This document shows positions 36,716-48,839 of a stretch of DNA of 64,000 nucleotides, one piece after another (positions within the stretch are counted from its first letter, which is position 1; the number at the start of each line of letters is the position of its first letter). Position numbers and translations under genes: made by a program. Origin of the DNA: Coriaria nepalensis (lineage: Eukaryota > Streptophyta > Magnoliopsida > Cucurbitales > Coriariaceae); contig CP114481.1 of NCBI GenBank assembly GCA_027186245.1, positions 4,386,501 to 4,450,500 on the forward strand, read 5' to 3'. The notes below the pieces were generated by a model, which had not been told where the DNA came from, made no database searches, and saw only the letters and a list, made by a program, of their open reading frames with translations.

Positions 36716-38035
36716 TGAAAATATAATGTCCATCAAGCTAATCGGATCAAATACTTATGAGAATCAATCTTGAATTGTACAAATCATGAACATAATTGAA
36801 TGCATAGCATTTAATAGAGCATATTACAATCTATCGTGATGTTATTAGATTGGAATTGGAAATTTGCATGCATGATCAATTGCTAGCATACTTGACAAAT
36901 TCCTAGGTCTTAGACATGCACTTACAATCATGATAGAGATCATGCTCGGTGAGATCCAAGTTGTCTTAAGTCTAGATCCAAATTGTTCAGTCATAGGATT
37001 GTCATGATGGGATAATGACAATCTGGAGAAATTATTACATGCGTTAATCTTCGGGAAAAAAGTGATGTTCTCATAATCATCGATTTTGGAGAATACATGG
37101 ATATGCATATATGTGATTAATAGAGACTTAATCATAGAACGTGATTAGTTGAAAATTTTCATTGGTAATTATATTAACTGTTAATGAGTTTTTTCGATGA
37201 CTGTGATACTTATGATGCTCAAACCCAAGATTGCCACATCATTGAATATAAGATATCATGCTTTGATATCGATCTACGTGGTCCTAGCTACTACAAGGGT
37301 GAATCGTTGAGTATGTGTTTAAGTATATGTAGTGTGTAAGGTCGTAAGATGGGATCCATCACCTCTATATTAGAGGATGTGGTTCTCTAAATAAATACAA
37401 ATTAGACAATGAAGAAAATCTTTGGCTAAAATAGTGTGGTATGAAAAGAGTTTTCTATAAATTCATTGTTTAGTTGCAAAAGAGTTTATATAATTTATAA
37501 AGAAAATATAATAGGATTTAACAGTTAAACCATACCATATAATACTCTGGAACTATGAATAAATGGAAGGATCAATCTGGTACAGTAATAGTCATCTATG
37601 GTTCTTGTTGAGGTTCCTCATACTTCTCATTACACGGATGGCCTATACGCTTTGCTTGATGCCAATGTGGGTCTGGTAGTTTAAGTTAATTAATCATAGA
37701 GGATGACCATATTAACCGTTTGACTTGAGAGTATTTTCAAGGTCAAATGATCCATTCAATAGAATTGATAAAACTCACAAGTTGTTGTGGAGCCCACCAA
37801 TCGGCATAATTTAGAACATATCCGGTCATACACATAATGATTGATTGGATCTTAGTTAAATTCTTAATTAGAGAAATTTTGACTCATTCGTAATGAACTT
37901 GATTTAAGAGTTAAATTTGTTAAATATAAATCACACTCGCACTACTAGTATATCCAAAATATGATTTAGGTTTAATTTAAAATAAAATTATTATTTAGAA
38001 AAATATTAAATTGATAAGATAAATTTATTAAATAG

Positions 38036-38479
38036 AGATTTAATGAATTTATAGTCAAAAGAATATTTTTCGGGTCATGGGCTCAAGTGCAAGACCTAAA
38101 TTAAAGTCTATATTTTATCATGTAAAATTGGACATTAATTTGGAATAATAAAATTTTATTATAGTTTTCAGAAAACGGGAATTAAAATAGACTTTTGAGA
38201 ATCTGAATACGATTAAACACTAACCGAGCCTTGGAGGCCTAACTTGGGCTCGACCCAAGATTTAATGAATTTATAGTCAAAAGAATATTTTTTGGGTCAT
38301 GGGCTCAAGTGCAAGACCTAAATTAAAGTCTATATTTTATCATGTAAAATTGGACATTAATTTGGAATAATAAAATTTTATTATAGTTTTCAGAAAACGG
38401 GAATTAAAATAGACTTTTGAGAATCTGAATACGATTAAACACTAACCGAGCCTTGGAGGCCTAACTTGGGCTCGACCCA
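38036..38479. repeat. 222-bp tandem duplication inside an R1 LTR
   Basis: Copy 1 is 38036-38257 and copy 2 is 38258-38479. Reading both through, I find a single difference (tttttcggg against ttttttggg). Both end in gggctcgacccaa. The near identity implies a recent event compared with the decayed internal region upstream. Confidence 0.95.
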
Positions 38480-38494
38480 AGAGCTTGTATCCCT

Positions 38495-38502
38495 TATAAA
38501 AG
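38495..38502 (+). promoter_or_regulatory. TATA box of R1 LTR copy e
   Basis: tataaaag sits 14 bp after the 222-bp duplication and before a leader with aaaccctaggg. It marks the sense orientation of R1. Confidence 0.6.
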
Positions 38503-39049
38503 GAACACAAGCAAACCCTAGGGCATCCTATTTTCAGCCCGTTGCCGCACATGAGCAAGAGAGAGTGAAAAAATGTTTTGCTCTCAAAATGAAAAGTTCA
38601 TCCTTTTCTTCTAAACTTCCACAAGATTAATCTCAAGAGTTGAGCGTACACATTGAATCCTCTTGAGAGTTATTGATCATGTGGGTACGGTTAGAGGCCG
38701 GATGAGGGCATTGAACCGGCAAGGCGACGTCATGGGTAGTTGATCGGCGGCAACAGTGGTGACTCATGGTGGCAAGCGGCTTAACATAGAGAAGAGTGTA
38801 GAATCCGCCAGTTCTTGGTGGAGTGGATAACTTGGTATCTTCTCTTCTTCTTTAATCTTTTTTCATTTCTAGATTAATTGGTAGTTTAGAAAATGAAAAT
38901 GAACCAGGAATCTGGATGTGAAAGTCACATAACATGCATCCTTGGATCTTGAGGTATTCGATTGAATCAGGTATTCGGGTACCATTTTTTGAAAACTGTA
39001 TTTCGTTCCTGATAAGCGAAAACTCGTCAACTTACACACATGCCCTTTG

Positions 39050-39667
39050 AGAACCCTTAGCTAGGGTCAGGTTCAGTGATATCAAAACATGATATCTTTA
39101 TATGTTAGTACTGTGATGATCTTAAGTCTGATAATCATAAATACAATAGTCACTTTGACAAGTCTCATCAACAATCAACATTATAGCATTGAGACCTATC
39201 TAGTGATCATATTTAGTGGTTTAATCCCTCCTAACCCACCTACATGCCTAATTTGATATTCATTAATATCAATGGTTATCAGAACATCATTCTTTTTTCA
39301 AACAAGCTAGCGCATGTAATAGTCTTTCCGAATTTTTATTATCTCATTATGATAATCCTATAATTATGTACTGTTTGGATCTTATGCTTTTAACCATTTA
39401 GATCTCAACGAGTATAACCATCATCATGGTTCCAAGTACATAATCTAAGATCTAAGAATCTATCACGCATGTAACAAAGACAAATAAATGTTCATATACT
39501 ATTATTTCTAATATAATAATAATAAGATGATAGATTAATTGCTCATTGTAAAAATTAAATATTTTTATTTGTTGATAAGTTATACATATAAGATTGAATC
39601 ACATAAAATTATGATCTGGTCGAAAAGATCCAAGTAATTTGACGGAAGAGAAAAAACGGGTATTACA
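39050..39667 (-). mobile_element. LTR of family R1, copy f (antisense, partial)
   Basis: This shows R1 blocks in reverse order and orientation (agtgatatcaaaacatgata, gtgatcatatttagtgg, gagatc-type and catggttccaag blocks). The minus-strand start is about TGTAATACCCG at 39667. It has the same extent as copy b, that is, the first half of the LTR. Confidence 0.55.
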
Positions 39668-40276
39668 ATTTATAATTTATTAATTATAATTATACAATTT
39701 ATAATTTAGAAGTAGAGAGAGAGATGCTAGAATTTCTTTATTGTTCAATTATCTCTTATGAAGATAATAGCTATAGTTTACGGCGTACTTTTTGCTATCT
39801 TGCCTTTTTTTCTTTAGATGAAGAAATACTCGGTTAAGTATGATATATATAAAAATTAGGGTATCAGATTAATAAAAGAGATAACGCATCTAGAAGTCTT
39901 TTTTTTTTTTTATCCTTCTTTTTTTATATCATTTTCTTTAGAAGCTGAAATAAAGTATAAATAACTTATTGCCTTAAATCAGCGTCATTCATACAGAAAT
40001 AATATATAATATTCACCAAATGAATCAAGTATTCAATATTCCGATATTACCTTTTCGCTTTTGCGATGATAATTATATATATTCATTATACTTGATTTTT
40101 TATGTAATTATTTTTTAAGTTCGTATACATTCACATATAGACAAACTTAAAAAAAAAAAACCTATATATATATACTGATTATACAAATCATAATTACCAA
40201 CTTAGGCATAACTATAAGATTATTCGAAAACCAAAAAATTAATGCTAGAGTACTCGTCATATACAACTTCATGCAA
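39668..40276. other. AT-rich non-coding DNA
   Basis: I see no gene or assignable repeat. Poly-T and TA-rich tracts are frequent, with a short (TA)n run near 40165. Confidence 0.4.
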
Positions 40277-40609
40277 CTATAAGTTTATATTCCCAAACGA
40301 AGACAAAACAGGCTTGCAATCAGATAATGCTTCAACCTGAGTCACCAGAGTCACCTTCGTGGTACGAGCGTTTTTTGTATTTGGTAGTGTATAGTCACTG
40401 AACACGAAGCACATCCCGGTAAGTGGCATATACCACTCAACCATCACCCTGCTGCCCGAAGGTGCCAGAGATCCCCTAGATAAGTCTTCTTGGCCTTAAT
40501 ATCATATCCCCAGACATAAGAACTCAACACATATTCCCCATTCTTTATCTTCACATTCAAGTCGGTGTAGAAGTACTTCACCAGCTTTGTGTAGACCTTA
40601 CACTTGTAC
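40277..40609 (-). pseudogene. Unrecognised minus-strand coding exon with one frameshift
   Basis: From a good acceptor (gatttgcag before 40609) the minus strand reads YKCKVYTKLVKYFYTDLNVK, then GEYVLSSYVWGYDIKAKKTY and LGDLWHLRAAG before a TGA at about 40445. A frame change just before that stop reopens a long frame, VMVEWYMPLTGMCFVFSDYT, ending after SSFGNINL at 40277. Together about 110 residues look genuinely coding in codon rhythm. I do not recognise the family. It could be a gene with one frameshift, a sequencing error, or a transposon-borne exon. The candidate 5' end lies near 41790. Confidence 0.5.
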
Positions 40610-41340
40610 CTGCAAATCCAACCCACCTGTTACGTTCAACGAGTTCACCAGTATCTATATGTTCCCTCTCGAAAAACTAAAGGTCAATTAACTTCCCATT
40701 CAGCACCTTTCATTTTGAGTGATAAGCCTCCTCCTCGAATAACCCGCGTTCAAAAGCTCCACCATTTAGGTCAACTGCATCATCCAGTGATTCGTGGTTC
40801 GTGACATGTGATTCGTGGTTCTTGATTCCTAGCCGGATGCCTCCTTGAATGCATCCCCGGCTTATCCGCTATGTGCTTCCTCTTTATTCTTTATATTGAA
40901 TGCTGCAACGCATAAATATAACAGAAGTAAACCACTGCGAAGTTTATAACAAAATGCACTTGTTATACCTACATAAATGAATGACTGGAGTACTCTTAAC
41001 TGAGCAATTCATAAAAAGTTTTCGAAAGAATGTTATTAACTAAGAATGTTAGCAACTCATAGATAATAAACTAAGAATGTTATATACACTCTAATCCTAA
41101 CATATTAATCCAAATATGCCAACCCAAACATGCCGATTCATAAAAATGTTATATACACTAAGAATGACATATACTAAGAACGCTATAGACTAGAATCAAA
41201 ACATACAGTGAGAATGTTATATACATTCCAATCCAAACATTCCAGTACAAACATGCCAATTCATAAATTATTCTGCATATTCATGTTCTAACTCAAACTG
41301 AGAAAGCCTAAGAATATTAGATGTCATCACCAAAAGAACT
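40610..41340. other. Presumed intron and flank
   Basis: There is no convincing exon. The text around 41040-41260 repeats aagaatgttatatac-like and ccaaacatgcc words in an irregular fashion. On the minus strand this would be intronic if 40277-40609 and 41341-41790 belong to one gene. Confidence 0.3.
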
Positions 41341-41790
41341 TAACATGAGAAGTCAGGAAAAAAAATACCAATGGTTGGGAACTTAACTGCATTTTCATTT
41401 TCATAAATTATTCTGTTTCTTCTCCACTTGCGTCTTCTAGGTCTTTCTGGAATCTCAGCTGCGTTCTTGTTTTTGTCAAGGCGCTTGAGCTCTGAGTTCA
41501 GTTCAGATACAGTTTCTCCCTCTTCTCTCGTAATGACGCTTTCTGCCCCGAAATCAAAGCACGAAGAACAGGGACTGATCTTGCCCTAAACTCGAATTAA
41601 GAATCAGCAAATGAGGTAGAAGAATGGGATTGATTGTGCTGTAAATTTGAAGGATGAAGAAGATTGCGAGAGACCGACGGAAATAATCGTGCCCTCAATT
41701 CGCACGAAGAAGAAGAAGAAAGAAGAAGAAAGAAGAAGAAAAAGATGAGGGAGGAGTGAGAGTGATTGTGTAGAGTTTTCAGCCATAAAT
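41341..41790 (-). other. Possible 5' exon of a minus-strand transcript
   Basis: On the minus strand an ATGGCTGAA at 41786 opens a 60-codon frame that crosses a CT-rich tract and ends at 41604. Such a pyrimidine-rich stretch is common in plant 5' UTRs. Further on, 41340-41540 holds an open charged stretch, EGETVSELNSELKRLDKNKN then PRRRKWRRNRIIYENEN, which looks coding. A start codon linking these is not evident, so I cannot build a gene. Confidence 0.35.
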
Positions 41791-43563
41791 CAAAATGAAC
41801 TGTTTCATTTTTCATCGAGTTTAAAAATAGGCCCAACCAAACGGGATTGATATTATGAAAACGAATCTCAGACCAACGTTTCAAACCGGGAATTGAATTT
41901 ACAAAACCGGTTTTAATTTATTTTTTTAATAATTTAAAATTATAATTTATTTATGTAAGATTTTAAATATGAAGATAATAAAATTATATTTAAATTTTAA
42001 GGATCAATGTTGAAACATAAATTGAGATTCAAACGATATATATTATTATGTAGTTGTAATGTAACTAATAATAATAATTTATTAAAATTTAATACATATT
42101 AAATATATTATTGTTTGTTTATGTTTTACTAATTTATGATATTTGTTCTATTTTTTTCTTTCTTAAGTAATTGTTCAGGTTATGGACGGATCGGAGTACA
42201 GTCCGAAACCAACACTATAAATGATATGAGAGGGAGGAAAGAGCGGAGGAGGGAGATGGTTGTTTCTCGCATTTTGGCTTTCTGCATATTAAGTAATATT
42301 TCTTATTTTCTTTTTCTTGTATTGATGTGTTTAATTATTTTTCTATTTATTATTACTTTTCTCCTTAAGGGATACATGTCAAATAACAAATATTTGATTG
42401 AATACTTATAATCCAACATATAGAATCTATTGTGAATTTCATCGGATATTCAATCCAATCGGATGAGATTTTTTAGTTCACTTATATAATTCATCAGATC
42501 GGATCGAATCAGGTCGATTAGATACGAATAATTTGCTCATTAGGAAATTCTTCTGGGGTGAAAAAAAAAGGAGAGACAAAGAGAAAATTATCAAAAACAA
42601 AATTAATAATAATATTATTATTGTAGTCATTTTACAGTGTCTTTCAAAAAAAAGAAAAAGAATAGGAAAAGTGTTCAATAAAGTTTACCAAGTCCTTGCC
42701 CTCTAGGCTCCTCAGGATGGATGCCTTTTGCTTGGAAGCAAACGCTACTTTAAAATCGTATGAAGATAAATAATCATATAATAGAAAGAAAAGAGAACGT
42801 TAATATGCACGCACACAATTATTTGCCATCCATGTTTCATGATTGACAGACATAGAGTGAGAGGGCCAAATGTAATCACCTCTTTGACCTCATCTTTGAA
42901 GACACATCAAACAAAGGAATAATAATAATGAACTTTGAACAATAAAACAAGACCATTAGTTTAATTTATTTCAAAAAGCCTTTATTCACGGAAAGAAGAA
43001 GGAAACTACGAACAAAGGACGGACTATCATGTCTCCATTTGTTTCTGCCTCACAAAAGAAATCAACCGCTCCTATATATATATATATATATATTTAAATT
43101 ATAATCTTGTTAGACTTAATTTTTCTAAATTAATAAAAATACCTAAATTAATTTCAGATTAGAGTTTTCGCCCCCTTCAAAACTGTTTTAGGCATTATAC
43201 CCCAAATCATTAATTTCTTTTACTTTATATTTTCCAACTAATTCTGGGAGGCAAAATGTCATTTGAGAAAAAAAAAAAAAAAAAAAAAAAAAAACAGCCC
43301 CTTTAATAGACAACAAGTAATCAAGACACTATGAAAAATAGGCATAATAACTATTAATATTTTTAAAAAGTAAAAAAAAATTATTTGGTTAATTATGATT
43401 TTAGTTATTATTTAGACATTCACGGTGTTGGCCAACTAACAAGTGCAAGAGGAATTTTCCAGCAGTTATGCGGATAAATCGGACATAGTTTTGCCTCTAA
43501 ATAGAAGATGAGGACCTCATTTTCAAAGCAACATCTTAGCATTACACAAAGACCCTTCAATCC
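41791..43563. other. Intergenic AT-rich DNA with simple repeats
   Basis: No gene is visible. A (TA)n run lies at about 43073-43092 and a poly-A run of about 28 bp at 43266-43293. A TATA-like tctaaatag at about 43495 precedes the small ORF at 43564. Confidence 0.4.
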
Positions 43564-43839
43564 ATGGATTATAATTCATCATTTTCGTTCAAAGTGCATA
43601 AACATCCAGCGCTCCTAGCTTATGAGACCACTTTAGGATTAAGTTATTTATGCTCCATGAGCGACGATTTGTGCGATTGTACTGTTTGTTCGTTCATCCA
43701 CAATATGCTTCTATTCATTTATGTTAAGGTGTCTAGTTATTTCTTTGAGAGTTGCATTTCTTGCCCAGTAGATGTAAACATTCAAGACTGGTTGAATGGT
43801 AGAGCATTTTGGGCCTCTTCAATCGCTTGTTTCTATTAA
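43564..43839 (+). pseudogene. Small Cys-rich ORF resembling one DC1 module
   Basis: An ATG in fair context (tccATGGAT) opens 91 residues. The order HKHPALLAYE, then YLCSMSDDLCDCTVCSFIHN, resembles a plant DC1 (C1-like) zinc-binding module (H.HPL.L, C..C, C..C.F.LH..C). The second Cys of the first pair is Ser and the last Cys is Leu, so metal binding would be incomplete. DC1 proteins normally carry several modules over several hundred residues, so this would be a broken fragment. A chance ORF remains possible. Confidence 0.35.
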
Positions 43840-43979
43840 AGTTAGATTATTATCCTTTCCAATTCTTTTGAAACATACTTGTATTTCCGTCATGCCCGCA
43901 TTATAAAATAAAATACCAAAAATATCCAACTCACTACACCCCACAATCCCACATGAGCCTCAAAATGTGTAGTTGTATG

Positions 43980-45010
43980 GTGTAGACCGATGATGGGTTA
44001 TAAAATGATAAAATTATTTATAATTGTAATTTTATGATTATAAAAATTTCAGAAATAGTTTTCAAAATTTTAGGTTACTTTAAAATTATTTTGAGTATTT
44101 ATCTTATTATAGAAAGAGTTTAAAATTATGAAACTTTTTCGTTTGGGTAATTAACCTAATTTTTAAAAGAGTTCCAAATTTAAAAATTGTATCCTAATTT
44201 AATTTTGAAAAGAGTTCCAAACAAAAAAATTTCATGCTTTGTAAAATTTACCTATTTTTGAAAGAGTTTTAAGTTAGGAAACTTTATGATAAAAGAACAT
44301 TTCCTTATTTAGAAATTTTCTAAATTAAGAAAGTAAATATTTTTTGAAAACTTTCCTAAAAGAATTAAGGAAAATATTTTGATTGATTGTTTGTTGTGTC
44401 TATGAATGTTTAAAATGTAGTTAATAAATGTAATTAGATTAGATAATCAAGAGTTTACATGAATTAAATCTAAAAACTTGTTTGGATTTTCATGAATAAT
44501 GTATAGTCATGCATTAAAAGTTAAACAATATAAATGTGTGAAAAACAGATTGTTTAATATTTCCATACAATTAGATGTATGTAATTTAAGTTGTTAGTAT
44601 AAATGCATCATGATATACATATGCATGGTTGTTAAACATGCATTCATAGTATATTTAAGGACTATGAGATGTACATGCATGTTATATATATATATGTGTG
44701 TGTGTGTTTTTGATGAGATAATGTTTTCTTCAAATCACTCCTTTGATAATAATAAGCTCTAATGTTCATAATAAATATAGTTTATAGTCTTCCAAACATT
44801 ATAATAATATGAAGTTTATATGAACTATAAGTTGGTTATGATAAATGGGACTTATAGCTAGTTAGGCTTTCATATTATTATTCTTATATTTAATGTGTAT
44901 CTGAATAGTACTATCATTCTAAACTTGAAAATATATATATGTGGAATCTAGTTTAATATATTAGAAAATACAATAATTTATAACCGGTGTAATCTAAATA
45001 AATTAATTTT
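43980..45010 (+). repeat. LTR-like repeat R2, copy b
   Basis: This is co-linear with 12001-13150. It shares aacttgtttggattttcatg, taatttaagttgt, aatgcatcatgatata and taaggactatgagatgtaca, followed by a TA/TG microsatellite. No coding sequence follows, so it may be a solo LTR or fragment. Confidence 0.5.
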
Positions 45011-47639
45011 ACATAATTAATTAAGAAATTCTTAATTCATTAGTACTTTCTATAAAGAGATAAATAGTTCACACAAAAGATTTCAATATAAAAAAAATTT
45101 ACTTGGAAAATTATTTTCGAACGAAAAGATTAAAATTTAAAAGTCTTAAGATAAATCAGAAAACTAAAAGAAATAGAAAGGGAGTTATTTTGAAATTCTT
45201 AATTCTAGAGGACTTAAAAAAATAAATTAGATGAGAGGGAAGAGGTGGAAAGCACCCTTTGATGCATGTCAAGTATTTTCACACCTCCTCTTTAGTATTT
45301 CCACACCTCTTTCTTCATATATGTTTCACCTCATCTTCTTTTACACTTCAAATCTCTTACCATTTCCATACCTATTTTTGTCCATTTCACTCCCAAACTT
45401 CTGCAAGTTTTGATCAGTAACAAGAAGATCACTTGCTTCAAGAAAGCTTGACTCTAGGTAAGATCATCTAATGGTTTAATAAGCCTTGTAAGCTTGTTGT
45501 TGTAGAACTTAAAATTTGACAATTTTGTACGTTTTAGTAGTTGATTCTACAATTATCTATATACTCTAAAATCCTAAAAAAATTATATTATGAAAATAAA
45601 CTCTCTTAGCTTTCAAAAAAGACTAAGAACACGTCAAACAGATTTGTATTGATTGGGATACAAATTCTAAAATTAGGTGATCAATCTGAAAAAAACTAGC
45701 ATTTGAATATTTAGTAGTAAGTACTATCATGAACTTTTGGTCATAATAATATACATAAAAAATTATAAAAGTTTATAGAAACACACTAGAGATCATGATC
45801 TTCAAAATGACATAAGACTTAAAATTTTGCAATATTGGAAAAAGAAGTTACATAATTTCAAAGTTGATGGTAATTAGATAGTCAATCTGAAAATCCGTAA
45901 TTAAAACAGAAAGTTTGACAAATTATAACTTTCATTCTACTAAGTTGAATTGAGGAAATAATATATCAAACGAAAGCTTGAGAAAGAGAAAGTTAGCTTT
46001 GAAATGAATTTGGTCTTAGAATTTTCATATTTTTCCTTTCAAGATTCAGACTTCGAATGAATAGATTTCAATTTTTCCCTTTCTAATTTCTAATGGTTTC
46101 AATATGGTCACTGGTCAGTAGTGATTTTGTTATTGAATGTGCGTCAATTGCATAATCATGCAAGTACAGTTGTGATTCAAATGGGAAGATGATGCATGTA
46201 AATATGCGAATGGTGGAAAAGCTAATTAATTAATTAATCACTAAACCGTTGGTAGTTACAATGCACAATTGCAGAGGGAAAGAAGAAAGCGGAAAATGAA
46301 ATCGTGGTAAGGACTAGTAATATATAAATACAAGTTCTTACTGGACCTCCTTATTCTTCGGTAGAAGAAGCTACTTCTCTCCCTTTTTTAGCTTCAATCC
46401 GATCTCTCTTTCTCACGATCACTTTTCGATCAACAAGCTACGACCGAAGGTAATTTTCTTTTTAAGGAATCTATGCCAAGATATAGAGGTAAAGGAATGA
46501 AAACGGTTATATTTTGTTTTATTTTAGGACAATTGTAAGACAAATGAGTTTTGAAGGATAAAATATAAGAATCATGAGCTGAAATTTTTATAGTAGCTTA
46601 ATAAGTTATTGGTAAAGATATCTTTAAAATTTCAGAATTATATAGGACCCCAGGTGAAATAGGGCTTAGACCTAGATAATTGAAAATAAAAAATTAAATA
46701 GAAGGGAAACTAAAATTGTGCCACAGGAATGAATGAATTAAAAGATATAATAAATGATTGAATTTTGAGATGAATATTTTATGGAACTCACGTACGAGGC
46801 ATAAGTAAATGTGAGAAAAATTTCAGATCAACAGAAATTACAGTTTATGAGATACAAAGATTCAAATCTATACTAAGTACTTAAGAAAGAGTTAGCCTAG
46901 ACATTTTGTTTCCAATGGTTAACTAGAATGGCTTGAACCACTCTAGAAGGAAACAATTTGATAAAAGTTACTCATTTAATTAGACAAGTTATAATAAGAA
47001 AAGATTTGGAACTAAATTTCTAAAAATAAATGAAAATGCATAGTGAGATAATTAAACTAAATAGAAATAATTATGGAAAGTTAAGTTTTTATTAAGTTTA
47101 AGTTAATTCTTTATTAGATAGGTGAACAATTGATCCAGTGTTCTGGAAGTACTCGAAACCTTTTAGGAAAAGTACGAAATCTAAGTAAGTACAAACATTA
47201 CCTACATCATGGAAACTATTTTTGAAACTTAATGAGTTGTTCCTAATGATTGTATGGTTGTTTAGATTATTAGTTGATTTGTGATCATGAAATAATTGAC
47301 TGTTATAGAAACAACTTACCTCATATTTTAGTGTTATTATTCTTACAGTTGCTGCTTATAGAAAATTCTTAAACAACATATACACTTATGAGAATCATAC
47401 AAAGTTTACCTCATATTTCATGTTAAGAAATTAAGAGGTATATGAAGATACAAAGAAATGAGATAGAATAGTTTAGTATCATATCGACCTTTCGAAGGAA
47501 AGGTTGAGGGCCAATGAAGAGCTGATTATTTAGAGTTATATTAATACATCCCATGGCATGGAAGGTCCATGGGCAAGTTCAGATTGGGTCGCTCTCCCAT
47601 TTTTCCTATATGCTCTAATTGAATGTTATGCAATAATTT
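45011..47639 (+). other. LTR/leader-like non-coding DNA
   Basis: No frame of note is open. Two stretches look like retroelement leaders with exon-like pyrimidine-rich text: 45270-45470 (ending gactctaggtaagatc) and 46340-46460 (ending gaccgaaggtaatttt). A block at 47140-47200 (gaaaccttttaggaaaagta) also looks LTR-terminal. A short palindrome, cccatgg to ccatggg, is at 47549-47572. I cannot assign a family. Confidence 0.35.
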
Positions 47640-47731
47640 ATATTGATAATTTATTCAATTTAAGATTGATTCTCATAAGCATATGACTCGATCGGATTAT
47701 ATCGATTGACTTGACGGATATTATATTTTCA
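47640..47731 (-). mobile_element. LTR of family R1, copy h (antisense, 5' end only)
   Basis: Read from 47731 on the minus strand, it starts TGAAAATATAATATCCGTCA and continues with cttatgagaatcaatcttaa. This matches the start of copy e almost base for base in places. Only about 90 bp remain. Confidence 0.65.
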
Positions 47732-48195
47732 TATTTAACATTTCTTTTTCCTCCTAATAAATATATAAACAAATATAATAGAAAATCAAATATATAACTT
47801 ATCCTTAAATTGATTAGCTAAAATACTATATTAGCTAAAATTAAGCAAAATTTAAATCACTTTATGAAGAACTGGATATGATACTCTTAATATAACCGGA
47901 TTTTGAGCTTCCTATCGGGGCTTCAACCCATTCTGCACAACAACAATGCTTCCATATTATTATATAATTTCTACCTTGAATTAAATTGGAAGACTTTAAC
48001 GAGGTGGTAAATATATTCAAAACACTCCAACAATTTCATTGAAGATCGTTACTATTGAAGAAATGATCTTAATTCTTTTGACCTTATTTATGTTCCTAAT
48101 TATGTTGGTGTTAGTAAACCTACTTTAGATCCACTAGAACATGTAGATCTGCTATATTGTATAGAAAGAAGTTGATAGCAACATGACTCATTCTT
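47732..48195. other. Non-coding DNA
   Basis: I see nothing assignable. The text resembles the middle of LTR-type sequence. Confidence 0.3.
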
Positions 48196-48839
48196 AAAGG
48201 TGGTAAAATAGGTTGGGCCAACACAAGTAGACATGGCATGACACGACAAAAGCACAGCATGAGCACGGGCACGGCATAGGTGTCAAGCCATACCGGCCCA
48301 AAGCATGGCACGACCTTTTTGGGGCCGTTCGAGGCACAGGCTCAAAAGTGTTTCTTAATCTTAGGGATTTTTTCTCCGGAAATCATTTTGTATATTAAAA
48401 ATTTTCGATTAATACAAGATCTTATTTAGTAAAATAATATTTATTACAATATTTATAATTTTAATTATTAATAGTACTAATTTATAATTTACTAAATAAT
48501 AACTATTAAGAACGATTAATAATATACAAAATATGTATTATATTATTAGTATTTTACTAATCACTTTAAAACTATTATTTTATTTAAAATTAATTTTTTT
48601 TTTAAAAAAAAATAAGTTTTCGAGCTCACGAGTCGAAACAAACCCACAAGCCGAAATAGGCCCACGAGCCGATATGATCTCACGGGCCGGCACGGCACGA
48701 CACGTTTATGGTCCATTATTAGGTATGTATCGTGCAGTACCCTTATTTTTAGGTACGGGCATAGGTACGGCACATGCCAATTCGTGTCAGATATAATACA
48801 AAATAATCTGTGCTGTGCCGGCCCATTTTATCACATCTA
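48196..48839. mobile_element. Non-autonomous TIR element with GC-rich ends
   Basis: The left end aaggtggtaaaataggttgg and the right end, reversed as agatgtgataaaatgggccg, form imperfect inverted repeats followed on both sides by GC-rich text in gcacgg/cggcac words. The middle (48340-48610) is AT-rich. Flanks gactcattct and tactctttct may hold a decayed 8-bp target duplication, which would suggest the hAT superfamily. There is no transposase frame. Confidence 0.5.

Larger units (their letters stand above)
36716..38950 (+). mobile_element. LTR of family R1, copy e (sense, 3' LTR, longest)
   Basis: It begins TGAAAATATAATGTCCATCA right after a polypurine tract and is the best reference copy of R1. 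It carries a TATA box (38495-38502) followed by a plausible transcribed leader (acccta, gagagagtga). It also holds a 222-bp direct duplication at 38036-38479 that roughly doubles one segment. The 3' end near 38950 is a guess because no target duplication was found. Confidence 0.65.

Noticed and set aside
38036..38479. Pair of LTRs of a small element
   Set aside because: The two 222-bp copies are directly adjacent with nothing between them, and they lack TG/CA ends.
41597..41884. 95-residue minus ORF with a Phe/Ser-rich run
   Set aside because: It starts at a TTG, and its body is a translated CT-rich leader.
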